Positions 1 to 9,779 are shown, counted from the stretch's first letter. The stretch is 64,000 nt of DNA from Thermoanaerobaculia bacterium (GCA_030429235.1 JAUIDB010000025.1:1-64000); one strand, 5' to 3'. A program made the numbers and translations. Notes: generated by a model not told the origin, from the sequence alone.

Positions 1-1515
1 GCGACGCTTGACCGCCGCCTCGGAGATCCCCTCCTTGGCGGCGATCTCGGGGTAGGTCAGGCCCTCGAGCAAGCGATCGGCGAAGCAGTAGAGCGTCTGG
101 CGCTGCTCGGCGCCGCCTTGCATCAACTGGTCGTGGCAACGACGGACCGCGCGCAGCAGCCGAGCGGCGGTACGGAGCCGCTGACGCCCGAGCAACTGCT
201 TGGCGGTATCGACTCCGTCACGAACCACGCCCTGCGCGGCCATTTCGATCGCGGCCCGCAGTGCCACCAGTCGCCCCGAGATCTCGCGACGCAAGCGTGC
301 GACCGAGTCCCGCCCTCGCAGCTCCTCCCGGTGTCGGCGCAGGACCTCTTCGACGCCCTCGATGTTGCCGATGTACAAGACGGCGCGCATCTCGGCCAGG
401 ACCTTCTCGACCGCTTCGTCCTGGGCGGCCGCCGCTCGGACCGACGCCTCGTGCCGATCGCTGGTCACTCCAGTCCGCGACCGCCGTCGCAGGCGACCCT
501 CGAGGTTCTCCAGTTGACGCTGCACCTCGGGGTGGTCGCCATCGACCTGTCGGCAGGTGGCGAGCACCGCGAGCGCCGACGGCAGCTGGCGGGCGCGCGC
601 CAGATCTCGCGAGCGTTCGAGCAGTAGCTCCAGCCAGGCGGCCGGGGTGAGTTCGTGCGGACGGCGCGGCGGGACCGGATCGTGGCGCGAAGGACTGCCC
701 GGTCCGTAGAGGTTCACCACGCAGCGCTCGAGCTCGGTGGCGACCTCGGCGCAACTGCCGTACCGGGCGTCGACCTCCTTCGATAGGCAGCGAGCCACGA
801 TCAGTTCGAGTTCGCTCGGACACCCCGGCCACACGGTGCGGAGGGGGGCCGGTTCCTCGTGCAGGATCTGCGATAACACTTCGGCGATCTGACGACCGGG
901 GAAGGGACGCCCGCCGGAGAGCAGCTCGTAGGCCAGCACCCCGAACGAGAACGTGTCGGAGCGAGCGCTCGCTTCGTCGCCTCGGAGGATCTCGGGAGAC
1001 AGGTAGGCGGCCGTCCCGACGGTCGTTCCGCTCTGGGTGAGCTGACTCTCGCTCTCGGCCCGTTTGGCGGTGCCGAAGTCGAGAATCTTGGCGGCGTCGT
1101 TGGCGAGAATCCGCAGGTTGGAGGGCTTGATGTCCCGGTGGACGATCCCCTGGCTGTGTGCATGGCCAAGTCCGGCGGCGGCTTGTACCAGGTAGTCGAG
1201 TTGTTGCGACAAGGCCAGAGGGTCACGGCGCCGGATCCTGGTGTCGAGGTCTTCGCCGGCGAGAAACTCCTCGACCAGGAAGGGCACATCGCCGTGGAAG
1301 CCGAAGTCGTGGACGGTGGTGATGTTGGGGTGGACGAGGTTGCCCGCGATTTCGGCTTCCCGGTAGAACCTCTGCCGCGCGGTCTCGTCCCGGGACGTAC
1401 AGATCTTGATCGCTACCGGCCTCTTCAGGTGGGGATCGAAAGCCTCGTAGACCAGGCCGTAGCTCCCGCCACCGATGCGTCGAATCAGCTCGTACTTGCC
1501 CAGTTTCTCTCTCAA
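1..1515 (-). CDS. Serine/threonine protein kinase, C-terminus runs off the left edge; HTH-like tail
   Basis: Open minus frame (codon high coordinate divisible by 3) not listed in the ORF track because it has no stop in the window. Reads GKYELIRRIGGGSYGLVYEA...VAIKIC...IVHRDIKPSNL...KILDFGTAK. I checked the frame at HRDIKP (1132-1140) and codon by codon over 1-123. Likely TTG start at 1515. Confidence 0.85.
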   Translation of the reverse strand, partial: MREKLGKYELIRRIGGGSYGLVYEAFDPHLKRPVAIKICTSRDETARQRFYREAEIAGNLVHPNITTVHDFGFHGDVPFLVEEFLAGEDLDTRIRRRDPLALSQQLDYLVQAAAGLGHAHSQGIVHRDIKPSNLRILANDAAKILDFGTAKRAESESQLTQSGTTVGTAAYLSPEILRGDEASARSDTFSFGVLAYELLSGGRPFPGRQIAEVLSQILHEEPAPLRTVWPGCPSELELIVARCLSKEVDARYGSCAEVATELERCVVNLYGPGSPSRHDPVPPRRPHELTPAAWLELLLERSRDLARARQLPSALAVLATCRQVDGDHPEVQRQLENLEGRLRRRSRTGVTSDRHEASVRAAAAQDEAVEKVLAEMRAVLYIGNIEGVEEVLRRHREELRGRDSVARLRREISGRLVALRAAIEMAAQGVVRDGVDTAKQLLGRQRLRTAARLLRAVRRCHDQLMQGGAEQRQTLYCFADRLLEGLTYPEIAAKEGISEAAVKRR

Positions 1516-1524
1516 GAGGAGTCC

Positions 1525-1533
1525 AATCTAGCA
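1525..1533 (-). promoter_or_regulatory. Extended -10 element abutting the kinase start
   Basis: TGCTAGATT, 9 nt before TTG 1515 (minus strand). Confidence 0.5.
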
Positions 1534-1574
1534 CGCGCTGGGCTACGAAGGCTCGCGAACGGCTGGCGGCAGCG

Positions 1575-2387
1575 TCAGCGCGCTTCGTGCCGGCTGACCA
1601 GGGCGCGGGCGGCGAAACCGACCAGAATGATCGCCGAGAGAATGATCCAGTTCAGTCGGTGGCCGAAGGTAGTGACCGGAAAGTGGTTGCTGATCATGAT
1701 GAAGATCAAGGGCAGGGCCAGGAACGTATTGTGGGTCGAACGCTGCTTGGCCACGTCGGCCAAGGAGTGGTCGATCGGTTCTTCGGCGCGGATCGAGGCG
1801 ATCATTCGCCGCAGTCCGGGGAGGATGCGCATCCAGACGTTGGCCGTCATGATGGTGCCGAAGAGGGCGCCGATCTGAATGTAGGCTCCGCGGCCACTGA
1901 AGACCGTACTCAGGTACCACTCGAGCCCGACCAGCAAGAGCAACGAAAGCACGGTTCCGAGCCGAGGTCGGCGTCGGAAGGGACCGATCCAGAGCAGGTC
2001 GTAGAGCACCCAGCCTCCGAGGAGCGTGCCGACGCTGATCGTGATGCCCAGTCGCAGGGAGATACCCTCGTCGTAGGGCACCAGGAGACCACCAGCGTAG
2101 TAGACCAGGACCAGAAGGCCGATACCGCTGAGCCAGGTGAAAGCGGATTCCCACTTGAACCAGTGGAGGTGGCGGGGGAGAAAGTTGGGATCGGGGAACT
2201 TCTCGACCCGATAGAACCCGCCGCCGTGGACCATCCAGATTTGCTGGCGGCCCTCGGGGTCCTCTTCGATCTTCATCCGCGTGTCGAGCCAGCTGAACAG
2301 GGCCGTCTGGCCGATCCAGAAGACACCGGCGACGACGTGGAACCAGCGCAGGGTCAGGTTGAGGAGTTCGGAGAGTAGGTAGTTCAC
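1575..2387 (-). CDS. Urate-oxidase N-terminal (PuuD/DUF989-like) multi-TM membrane protein
   Basis: 270 aa, RWFHVVAGVFWIGQTALFSWLD...MVHGGGFYRVEK, multiple TM segments; GTG start. Confidence 0.75.
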   Translation of the reverse strand: MNYLLSELLNLTLRWFHVVAGVFWIGQTALFSWLDTRMKIEEDPEGRQQIWMVHGGGFYRVEKFPDPNFLPRHLHWFKWESAFTWLSGIGLLVLVYYAGGLLVPYDEGISLRLGITISVGTLLGGWVLYDLLWIGPFRRRPRLGTVLSLLLLVGLEWYLSTVFSGRGAYIQIGALFGTIMTANVWMRILPGLRRMIASIRAEEPIDHSLADVAKQRSTHNTFLALPLIFIMISNHFPVTTFGHRLNWIILSAIILVGFAARALVSRHEAR

Positions 2388-2551
2388 TGGAATCCCTTTG
2401 CGAGGTATGGCTCGGTGTTGGCGGCGTTCGGCCCCGAGTGTACCGCTCGCAGGAATTGTGACGGTCCCGTGACGATCATGGACAGTAGGAAGCGAAGAGG
2501 TAACAATCGTGCTACCGCGACAGCCAAAGAGCGGGAATGGAGGGAAAGAGG

Positions 2552-3229
2552 ATGGTCAAGAGCACGATCGCTGGCCTACTGGGACGGTCTCCGTTCCGGC
2601 CGATCCAGCAGCATATGGAACTCGTCATGCAGTGCGCCGCCGAGGTGCTGCCCCTGATGCGGGCGGTCCAGGCCGGCGACGCTGCGGCCGTGGAGGCGGC
2701 GCGCGTACGGATCTTCGAACTGGAGAACCAGGCCGACGACGCGAAGAACGAGATTCGATCGAACCTGCCCAAGAGCCTGTTGATGCCGGTGGATCGTCGC
2801 GATCTCCTCGAGATCCTGCACGCTCAGGACACGATCGCCGATCGATCTCAAGACGTCGCTGGGCTTCTGGCGATGCGCCAGATCGCCGTACCTCCGAGCT
2901 TCGAGAACCTCCTCCTGGAGTACGTCGAGAAGGTTCTGGATGCCGTGCGCAAATGCCACGAGATCATTCACGAGCTCGACGAACTACTGGAGATGGGGTT
3001 CCGCGGCCGGCAGGTAGATCGCGTCACCGAAATGATCGACGAGCTGAGCGACATCGAGAGCGCCACCGATAGCCAGGGCATGGAGTTGGCCGCCCGCCTG
3101 TTCCGCCTCGACGAAGAGCTCCCCACCGGGACCTTCATCCTCTGGCACGAGCTCATTCAAAAGATCGGCGGTATCGCCGACATTGCCGAGAACGTCGCCG
3201 ACCGGCTTCGGTTGCTGATGGCGCGCTGA
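2552..3229 (+). CDS. DUF47 / PhoU-like phosphate transport accessory protein
   Basis: All-helical, GRSPFRPIQQHMELV...LENQADDAKNEIRSNLPKSLLMPVDRRDLLEILHAQDTIAD; directly upstream of Pit; RBS-like GGAAAGAGG before ATG 2552. Confidence 0.88.
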   Translation: MVKSTIAGLLGRSPFRPIQQHMELVMQCAAEVLPLMRAVQAGDAAAVEAARVRIFELENQADDAKNEIRSNLPKSLLMPVDRRDLLEILHAQDTIADRSQDVAGLLAMRQIAVPPSFENLLLEYVEKVLDAVRKCHEIIHELDELLEMGFRGRQVDRVTEMIDELSDIESATDSQGMELAARLFRLDEELPTGTFILWHELIQKIGGIADIAENVADRLRLLMAR

Positions 3230-3238
3230 GGAATCGAC

Positions 3239-4486
3239 ATGGAATACGCATCAGTTTTCGTCACGCTGGCCATCATCTTTGGCCTGTATATGACCTGGGG
3301 CGTCGGGGCCAACGATGTCGCCAACGCCATGGGTACCTCCGTGGGCTCTGGCGCGATCACGGTCAAGAAGGCCATCTTGATCGCGGCGATCTTCGAGTTC
3401 GCGGGAGCAGTGCTGGCCGGGGGCCACGTCACCGGCACGATCCGCAAGGGCATCATCGACCCGTCGTTCGTCACCACCCCGGAAATCCTGATCTACGGCA
3501 TGTTGGCGGCACTGTTGGCGGCCGGCGTCTGGCTGATGATCGCCTCCTACTACGGCTGGCCCGTATCGACGACCCACACCATCGTGGGATCGTTGATCGG
3601 GTTTGGCATCGTGGGGCTGGGACCGCAAGCAGTCGCCTGGGCCAAGGTGGGCAGCATCGTCGCGAGCTGGTTGATCTCGCCAATGATCGGCGCCACGCTG
3701 GCCTTCCTCCTGACGGTGTCGATCCGCAAGCTGATCCTCGATACCGACAACCCGTTCCACAACGCGCGGAAGTACGGTCCGGTCTACGTGTTCTTGATGG
3801 GGGTGCTCATCGCCCTGGTCACCCTGTTCAAGGGCCTCAAGCACTTGAACCTCGATATGAACGGTCCCCAGTCCTTCGGCGTGGCCTTGGTGATCGGTAG
3901 CATCATCGCCTTCTTCGGTTGGCTCCTGATCCGGCGGATCGAGATCGACCACGAGGCGGATCGGGACTTCCACTACGCCAGTGTCGAGAGGGTTTTCGCG
4001 CCGCTCTGTGTGTTCACGGCCTGTTCCATGGCGTTCGCGCATGGTTCGAACGACGTGGCCAACGGCATCGGCCCGCTGGCGGCTGTGGTCAGCATCGTCG
4101 ATACCGGCGAGGTCGCCCAGAAGTCGGCCCTGCCGCTCTGGATCTTGCTGCTCGGCGGAGGTGGCATCGTGATCGGTCTGGCCACGCTGGGCTACCGAGT
4201 GATGAAGACGATCGGCAAGAAGATCACCGAACTCACCCCGACCCGTGGGTTCTGCGCCGAGCTGGCGGCGGCGGGGACCGTGGTCATGGCCTCACGGCTG
4301 GGCCTTCCGGTGTCGACGACGCACATCATCGTGGGATCGGTGATGGGCGTCGGTCTGGCGCGCGGTATCGCGGCCATCGATCTGCGCGTGGTGACTGGTA
4401 TCGTGACGTCATGGATCGTGACCCTGCCGATCGGCGCCGGGCTGGCGAGTTTCTTCTTCTTCTTCTTCAAGGGAGTCTTTGGCTAG
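3239..4486 (+). CDS. pit: Inorganic phosphate transporter, PiT family
   Basis: 415 aa; duplicated PiT signatures GVGANDVANAMGTSVGSGAI and GSNDVANGIGPLAAV; two copies of PVSTTH. Confidence 0.93.
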   Translation: MEYASVFVTLAIIFGLYMTWGVGANDVANAMGTSVGSGAITVKKAILIAAIFEFAGAVLAGGHVTGTIRKGIIDPSFVTTPEILIYGMLAALLAAGVWLMIASYYGWPVSTTHTIVGSLIGFGIVGLGPQAVAWAKVGSIVASWLISPMIGATLAFLLTVSIRKLILDTDNPFHNARKYGPVYVFLMGVLIALVTLFKGLKHLNLDMNGPQSFGVALVIGSIIAFFGWLLIRRIEIDHEADRDFHYASVERVFAPLCVFTACSMAFAHGSNDVANGIGPLAAVVSIVDTGEVAQKSALPLWILLLGGGGIVIGLATLGYRVMKTIGKKITELTPTRGFCAELAAAGTVVMASRLGLPVSTTHIIVGSVMGVGLARGIAAIDLRVVTGIVTSWIVTLPIGAGLASFFFFFFKGVFG

Positions 4487-4613
4487 CCGTCCGCGTCGGA
4501 GGCGGGGGCCGAACCATTTCCAGGGCAGTCGGGAGCTACGGCGGTTCTTTTGCGTCGTTCTTCGGCGGTGACCGCGCCGCGCCCGACCAGGAACGGCTAG
4601 CTCGGAGGCCGCG

Positions 4614-6674
4614 ATGAAACTCGAGCTGCACCCGGTCGTCGACCGCGTCGAGCTCAAGGGCATCGGATACCCCCCCGGTACCCGATTTCGGGACATCGTC
4701 GTCACCGGTCCTCCGGGAAGTGGCAAGTCGACGCTGGTTCAAAACCTGGGAGGTTGGCCCGAAGAGGGGCTGATAGATCTGGCGCAGAACGGCTGGTGGC
4801 GTTCGCGCGAGCTCTCGGCCCGGCCCCGCGAGGTGCACCTGTCGCTGCCGTTTCGGGGGGTCGAGCGCTCGCTGGCGCTGCACGACCCCACTTGGAGCGA
4901 ACACGCGACCGACCTCGAACTCGATCTGGGACGCTTGGCGCTCCCGGTGCAACGGAGGGCCTGGGGTACGGATTGGAGGCAGCGCTACCTACTCGATTTT
5001 CAGCTGCCGACCGCCGAGGCCCTGCTGGCGGCTCGCCAGCAGCGAGCCGTGGTTGGCAGCCACCCGACCGATCGCGGAGTGACCCTGGAACTCCTGCAGC
5101 GCCAGGTGGACGCCTACGCGGCGATCGCCGAGGCCCTGCACGACCACGGTTTCCGAATCGTCGTACGAACCCAGTACGGGGGCAAGCCACAACAGCTGGG
5201 CCCGGTCGCCACGCTGGCGGGGCCTCGCCGCCGTGCGTGGCTGGTGGAGCGCCTGTGGCGTCGGTTGGCTGGCCACCCGATGGCACCCGTCCTGGATCCG
5301 GTCGAGCGGCGTCTACTGCGCGGTCACATGGTGAGGATTCCGGCCGCGGGACTTCCCGTCGAGGTGGATCTCGGGGGGCAGAGAATCGTGATCGGGGTCG
5401 AGCGTCGGTTGGACGGTAGCCCGACCGGCGCCTTCGAACTCTTCGATCCCGATCGGATCGATCGGCTCTACGGCCGGGTACGCCTGCGGACCGGGCAGTC
5501 GACCCGGCTCGGACGAGGCGCCGAGGACCGGTTCGTGATCCGTGGACTGCCGGCGGACATCCTGCCCCGATTGGAAGTTCTGCATCAGGGCGAAGACTTG
5601 CTGCTGGTCGACCTCGACTCGCCCCACGGGACGGTGGTGGATCGGGCGCCCCCCGAGGTTGGCCGGGCTCCCCTCGCCGCTCGGCGGGCGGCAGCCGAGC
5701 GGTTGCGCGGTCTTCTGCCGGCGGTCGATCGTCCCCTACCTGCCTCCGAGGCGCAGGCTCTGATCGAACGCGTGGTCGAACGATTGCATCGCGATCCCAA
5801 TCGCCCCATCGATCGAGCGGGGAGTGCGGGCGGTATCGTCCGGCTGCCGCCGGAGGTGACTCCGATCGTGGTCGGCGATCTCCACACCCGGGTCGTGAAC
5901 CTCTGGGACTTGTTGACCCGCAACCGCTTTCTGGCCGAGATCGAGGCGGGGCGAGCGGCCCTCGTGTTGCTGGGCGACGCTGTCCACCCCGAGGAGGGAC
6001 CCGACCTGTCCGAGATGGTCACTTCGGTGTGCATGATGGATCAGGTTCTGACGCTGCTCGATCGGTTTCCGGGGCACGTCTACTACCTGCTCGGCAACCA
6101 CGACTCGTTCTCCCCGGAGGTGAGAAAAGCATCGGTTCCCCAGGGAATCCTCTGGCGAGAGGCCCTGGCGAACCTCCGGAGCGAAGCCTACGTCGCGGCG
6201 ATGGAGCGGTTCTATGCGGCGAGCCCCTACCTCCTGGAGTCGGCCGAGATCATCGCTTGCCACGGCGGTCCGCCCCGGGAGAGTGTCACCCGGGAGGCGT
6301 TGATCGATGTCGCGTGGTCGCCGAGCCTGACCCATCAACTGACCTGGAATCGCCTGCGAGCCGCGAACAATCCGGCCGGCTACACGCGGCGCGATGTTCG
6401 CAAGCTGTTGGGGGCTCTCGGACGTCCGAGAGCGTCGTTGCTCGTAGCCCACACGCCGCCGCGCGGGGACCACCTCTACCAACGGGACGTGGGAGGAATC
6501 ACGGGCCACCACGTGATCCACAGCGCCGACCGTCACGTCTATTCGTTGGCCACGGTCCTCGGCGGGGAGGTCGCACTGCTCGAGTTCGAGGTCGATCCGA
6601 GTTGTTTGGATCCACTGCCGCCGTTAATCGATTCAGGGTTGGACCGTATTGTGGGGGATGGAACGAATTCGTAG
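4614..6674 (+). CDS. P-loop NTPase/kinase + FHA-like + PPP-type metallophosphatase fusion protein
   Basis: GPPGSGKSTL Walker A near N-terminus; FHA-like TRLGRGAEDRFVI...LDSPHGTVVD; C-terminal GDLHTR, LLGDAVHPEEG, LLGNHDSF, ACHGG, AHTPP. Confidence 0.8.
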   Translation: MKLELHPVVDRVELKGIGYPPGTRFRDIVVTGPPGSGKSTLVQNLGGWPEEGLIDLAQNGWWRSRELSARPREVHLSLPFRGVERSLALHDPTWSEHATDLELDLGRLALPVQRRAWGTDWRQRYLLDFQLPTAEALLAARQQRAVVGSHPTDRGVTLELLQRQVDAYAAIAEALHDHGFRIVVRTQYGGKPQQLGPVATLAGPRRRAWLVERLWRRLAGHPMAPVLDPVERRLLRGHMVRIPAAGLPVEVDLGGQRIVIGVERRLDGSPTGAFELFDPDRIDRLYGRVRLRTGQSTRLGRGAEDRFVIRGLPADILPRLEVLHQGEDLLLVDLDSPHGTVVDRAPPEVGRAPLAARRAAAERLRGLLPAVDRPLPASEAQALIERVVERLHRDPNRPIDRAGSAGGIVRLPPEVTPIVVGDLHTRVVNLWDLLTRNRFLAEIEAGRAALVLLGDAVHPEEGPDLSEMVTSVCMMDQVLTLLDRFPGHVYYLLGNHDSFSPEVRKASVPQGILWREALANLRSEAYVAAMERFYAASPYLLESAEIIACHGGPPRESVTREALIDVAWSPSLTHQLTWNRLRAANNPAGYTRRDVRKLLGALGRPRASLLVAHTPPRGDHLYQRDVGGITGHHVIHSADRHVYSLATVLGGEVALLEFEVDPSCLDPLPPLIDSGLDRIVGDGTNS
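6647..6652 (+). promoter_or_regulatory. -10 element abutting the FG-GAP gene start
   Basis: TATTGT, 5 nt before ATG 6658. Confidence 0.4.
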
Positions 6675-8295
6675 ACCCCAGAAACCCGGAACCAGGGGCG
6701 GGAGTGTGGTGCGGTCGTGGATCGGAGTTCTGCTGCTCGCCTGCGCCTCGGCCGGGGCCAGCGAACGGCTGGAACTGCGCTATCAGGCGCTGGACCTACC
6801 GGGCATTCCCGTCCAGGTGATCCCATTCGATCTCAATGGCGACGCGCGCCGTGATCTGGCCTTGGTGGTCGCGTACTCGCAATGGGTGCAAGCAGCGTTC
6901 GAGGAGCACAGCGAGATGGAGGGGATCGAAGGCCTGGTCGAGATCCTCACCATCGTGCCCTCGGTCGAGGATCGCAGGGAACTGTGGACCTTTCGCGCCG
7001 AGGAAAGTGGGGACTGGGTCCCGGCGGGGCCACCGCTGGAACTGGGACCTGAGGTTCTGGCGGTGCAGTCGGGTGGTCCGCGGTTCCCGCTCGTCGCCCT
7101 GACGGACCGAGGAGTCTCGGCCATCGGACCGCTGCCGAGCGGGTCCCTGGCGATCGAGGAGGTCCTGGTGGCACCGCCGGTGATGGCGGCCAGTGGCGTG
7201 TTCCTTCCCGACCTCGAATGGGTTCGCGACGTCGTGGGGGACGGCACGCCGGACCTCCTCGTTCCCAGCGAGCAGGGGATCCTGGTCTTCCGGGGCATCC
7301 CCGAGGGGTTCGCGGAGGAGCCGCAGGTCGTGCGACTGCCGGAGACCGCCTCTGAAGACCCAGGGGTGGTGGACTACCCGTTGCCGGAGATCAGGGATGT
7401 GACGGGGGACGGCGTGCCGGACCTCGTGTGGCAGGATGTCGACTCGGGTTGGAAGAATCCGAGCGTGGCCGTGAACCGATCGCGCCGAGACTTCGCGCCT
7501 CCCGAGGCGGTCTCCGTCCCACCCCCATTGGATGAGCTGGAGGCGATCTACTTCGGGCAGGTGGATGGCCAGGGTGGCGCCGAACTCGTCTTGCGTCGGG
7601 AGGAGGCGCCGGACGAGGATCTGGGATTCAGGGAGGAGATGCGACTCGCGGGCTCTCCACCGTTCGACTACCAGATCCACCACGTCGGGCCGGATGGTGA
7701 ACTCGAGGAGGAGCCCTACACCACGTTTCGGGCGATCGGCTACACCTTCGCGGGAGCGACCGAAATCCAGCTGCCGGGGGGACTCCAGGACCTCGAGGGG
7801 ACCGGTCGACTGGCCCTGGTGTCGACCACCATCGACATCTCTCTGCGCCGAGCCCTGGGGGCACTGGCGACCCATCGGCTCACCCTGCCGATGGACTTCT
7901 ACGTGACGTGCCAGGAACCGAGTGGAGCGTTCCGGGCGGTGCCGGGGGTCGACCTGTCGGGGAAGTTCCGTCTCAATCTGGAGCGGGTCGAGGTCCGAGG
8001 TCTGCCCATGTTCGACGGGGACTTCGACGGTGATGGAAGGACCGATTTCGTGCAATTCGGCCGAGGGGAAAAGGTCACGATCCACCTCGGCCGGGCGGGT
8101 TGCTCCTATCCGGTGGCCCCCGACCTGGTCCTGCGGTTGCGCCAGGAGGCCGCGCTGATGGAGCTGATTCGGATCGACGATCTCGATGCCGACGGGAGTT
8201 CCGACCTTCTGATCATCCAACCGGGGCGCCGATCCGACGGCATCGAGACGCCGGGAGTGCGACTCGACATCTACCGAAGCGGAGGCGTTCGATGA
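6658..8295 (+). CDS. Secreted FG-GAP/VCBS repeat protein
   Basis: Signal-peptide-like VVRSWIGVLLLACASAGASE; Asp-rich motifs FDLNGDARRDLALV, VGDGTPDLLVP, VTGDGVPDLVW, FDGDFDGDGRTDFVQF, DLDADGSSDLLI. Confidence 0.75.
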   Translation: MERIRRPQKPGTRGGSVVRSWIGVLLLACASAGASERLELRYQALDLPGIPVQVIPFDLNGDARRDLALVVAYSQWVQAAFEEHSEMEGIEGLVEILTIVPSVEDRRELWTFRAEESGDWVPAGPPLELGPEVLAVQSGGPRFPLVALTDRGVSAIGPLPSGSLAIEEVLVAPPVMAASGVFLPDLEWVRDVVGDGTPDLLVPSEQGILVFRGIPEGFAEEPQVVRLPETASEDPGVVDYPLPEIRDVTGDGVPDLVWQDVDSGWKNPSVAVNRSRRDFAPPEAVSVPPPLDELEAIYFGQVDGQGGAELVLRREEAPDEDLGFREEMRLAGSPPFDYQIHHVGPDGELEEEPYTTFRAIGYTFAGATEIQLPGGLQDLEGTGRLALVSTTIDISLRRALGALATHRLTLPMDFYVTCQEPSGAFRAVPGVDLSGKFRLNLERVEVRGLPMFDGDFDGDGRTDFVQFGRGEKVTIHLGRAGCSYPVAPDLVLRLRQEAALMELIRIDDLDADGSSDLLIIQPGRRSDGIETPGVRLDIYRSGGVR

Positions 8296-9779
8296 GTGGC
8301 GCCCCCGCCGACTGGGCCCGACGTGGGTTGATGCTGGCTTGGGTGAGCCTGCTCGGCCTGGCCTCGGCGGCCTCGGGCCAGGACCGGATCGACCTGCAGT
8401 TCTCGGCCGCGGTACGCGGCGTTGAGTCCCTCGGTTCGCAGCGACTGCTGGTTCTGGTCGGGCCACTACCTGGCGGCGGGGACGACGTGAAAGGGGAGGG
8501 CGCGTCGACCTCGGCCGAGGCTGACGAGGTTCGATCGCGGAAAGAGCTGTTCGAAGCCTGGACCGTCGAGTTGGCGGGAGCACCCCCGCGGCTCCACCGG
8601 GTGTACCAGGGCCGACTGCAGGAACCGCTGCTCGAGTCGGCCGATCTCCGGGGTGACGGCCGCCAGCGGCTGCTGATCCGAGCCGTGGGAGAGGTGGTCG
8701 AACTCGCGACCGCGCCGGAGTCTGGAACGTCCGCTCGTCACCTCGTCCCAGGGTACTGGCCCGGAGCGGTGGCCCAGGTCGGTGGTGCGTCCCCCTGGCT
8801 ACCGGTCGTGCAGCCTGGCGAGCTGACCCTGTGGCAGCTCGGAGTCGACGAACTGCTCTTGGATCGTACCGTCGCACTGCCCCTCCTCACCGAGCGCCGA
8901 GGCTGGGGATTGAGACTCTCCAGTCCGCCGGTCACGCTGCGGTCGCGTTCGAGAGACGAGGGGGCGGAGCTTCTGGTCGGGCCTCGCGTGGTGGGATCCC
9001 AACGTTTGCAGACGATTCGGATCCATCCCGATGGTTCGCAGGAGGAGAGCTGGTCTCTGCTCGACGGGCAGGAAGAGGTTCAGTCGAGCCGCTACGTCGA
9101 CGTCGACGGTGAGACCTTTCTCGAGGTCCTGACTCGTCCGCCGGGAGGTCTCTTCTCGAAGCTGAGCCTGCTGCTCTTTCCCCTCGATCCGGATCGCTCC
9201 CGTTCCGGTGTTCCGCCCCGACTCAGGGTGGATCTCGACTGCCACGTCTGGCACGAGCCCACTATTGGCTGGCGCGACGAGGATGGTGATGGGCGAACCG
9301 ATCTGCTGGTAGCCCACCCCGAGGGTCTGGGGGGAGGTGACCTGGTGGTTCTGCGCTACCACGGACGGGGCCAGGGTCGCTTCGCGCCGATCCCGGAACG
9401 GCGCAAGATCTCGATCAAAGAGGCGATCTGGTGGCTGCACGATCTCGACGGCGACGGCCGCAGTGATCTCGTGCTGTGGAAGGAGGAACTCGAACTGTAC
9501 CGCGGCCTCGGCACCCGCCGTCTCTGGCAGCGGAAGCCGATCGTCCTGCCCTCCGGATCCTGGCAGCGTAGTGGTGCACTCGAGGTCGAGGTCGCCGTTG
9601 GCGGTTCGACGAGCGCGAGCGTGACCGAGGTCGACGATCTCTGGTTCCTGCCGCCGCGGGATGTCGACGGCGATGGCCGTCTCGAGTTGCTCTATCGGGT
9701 CCCGCTGCCTCGAGACGAGGCTACGGGTGAGACCCGGGGTGAGCGGTTGGTCATCCGGTGGCTGCCGGCGACCGAATGA
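8292..9779 (+). CDS. Secreted FG-GAP/VCBS repeat protein
   Basis: ATGA overlap with the preceding gene (ATG 8292); LMLAWVSLLGLASAASGQD signal-like; DEDGDGRTDLLVA, LDGDGRSDLVLW, RDVDGDGRLELLYR. Confidence 0.75.
   Translation: MSGAPADWARRGLMLAWVSLLGLASAASGQDRIDLQFSAAVRGVESLGSQRLLVLVGPLPGGGDDVKGEGASTSAEADEVRSRKELFEAWTVELAGAPPRLHRVYQGRLQEPLLESADLRGDGRQRLLIRAVGEVVELATAPESGTSARHLVPGYWPGAVAQVGGASPWLPVVQPGELTLWQLGVDELLLDRTVALPLLTERRGWGLRLSSPPVTLRSRSRDEGAELLVGPRVVGSQRLQTIRIHPDGSQEESWSLLDGQEEVQSSRYVDVDGETFLEVLTRPPGGLFSKLSLLLFPLDPDRSRSGVPPRLRVDLDCHVWHEPTIGWRDEDGDGRTDLLVAHPEGLGGGDLVVLRYHGRGQGRFAPIPERRKISIKEAIWWLHDLDGDGRSDLVLWKEELELYRGLGTRRLWQRKPIVLPSGSWQRSGALEVEVAVGGSTSASVTEVDDLWFLPPRDVDGDGRLELLYRVPLPRDEATGETRGERLVIRWLPATE

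Noticed and set aside
6796-8877. 693-aa minus-strand ORF
   Set aside because: Antisense to two clear FG-GAP genes; Arg/Pro/His-rich composition typical of high-GC shadow frames.
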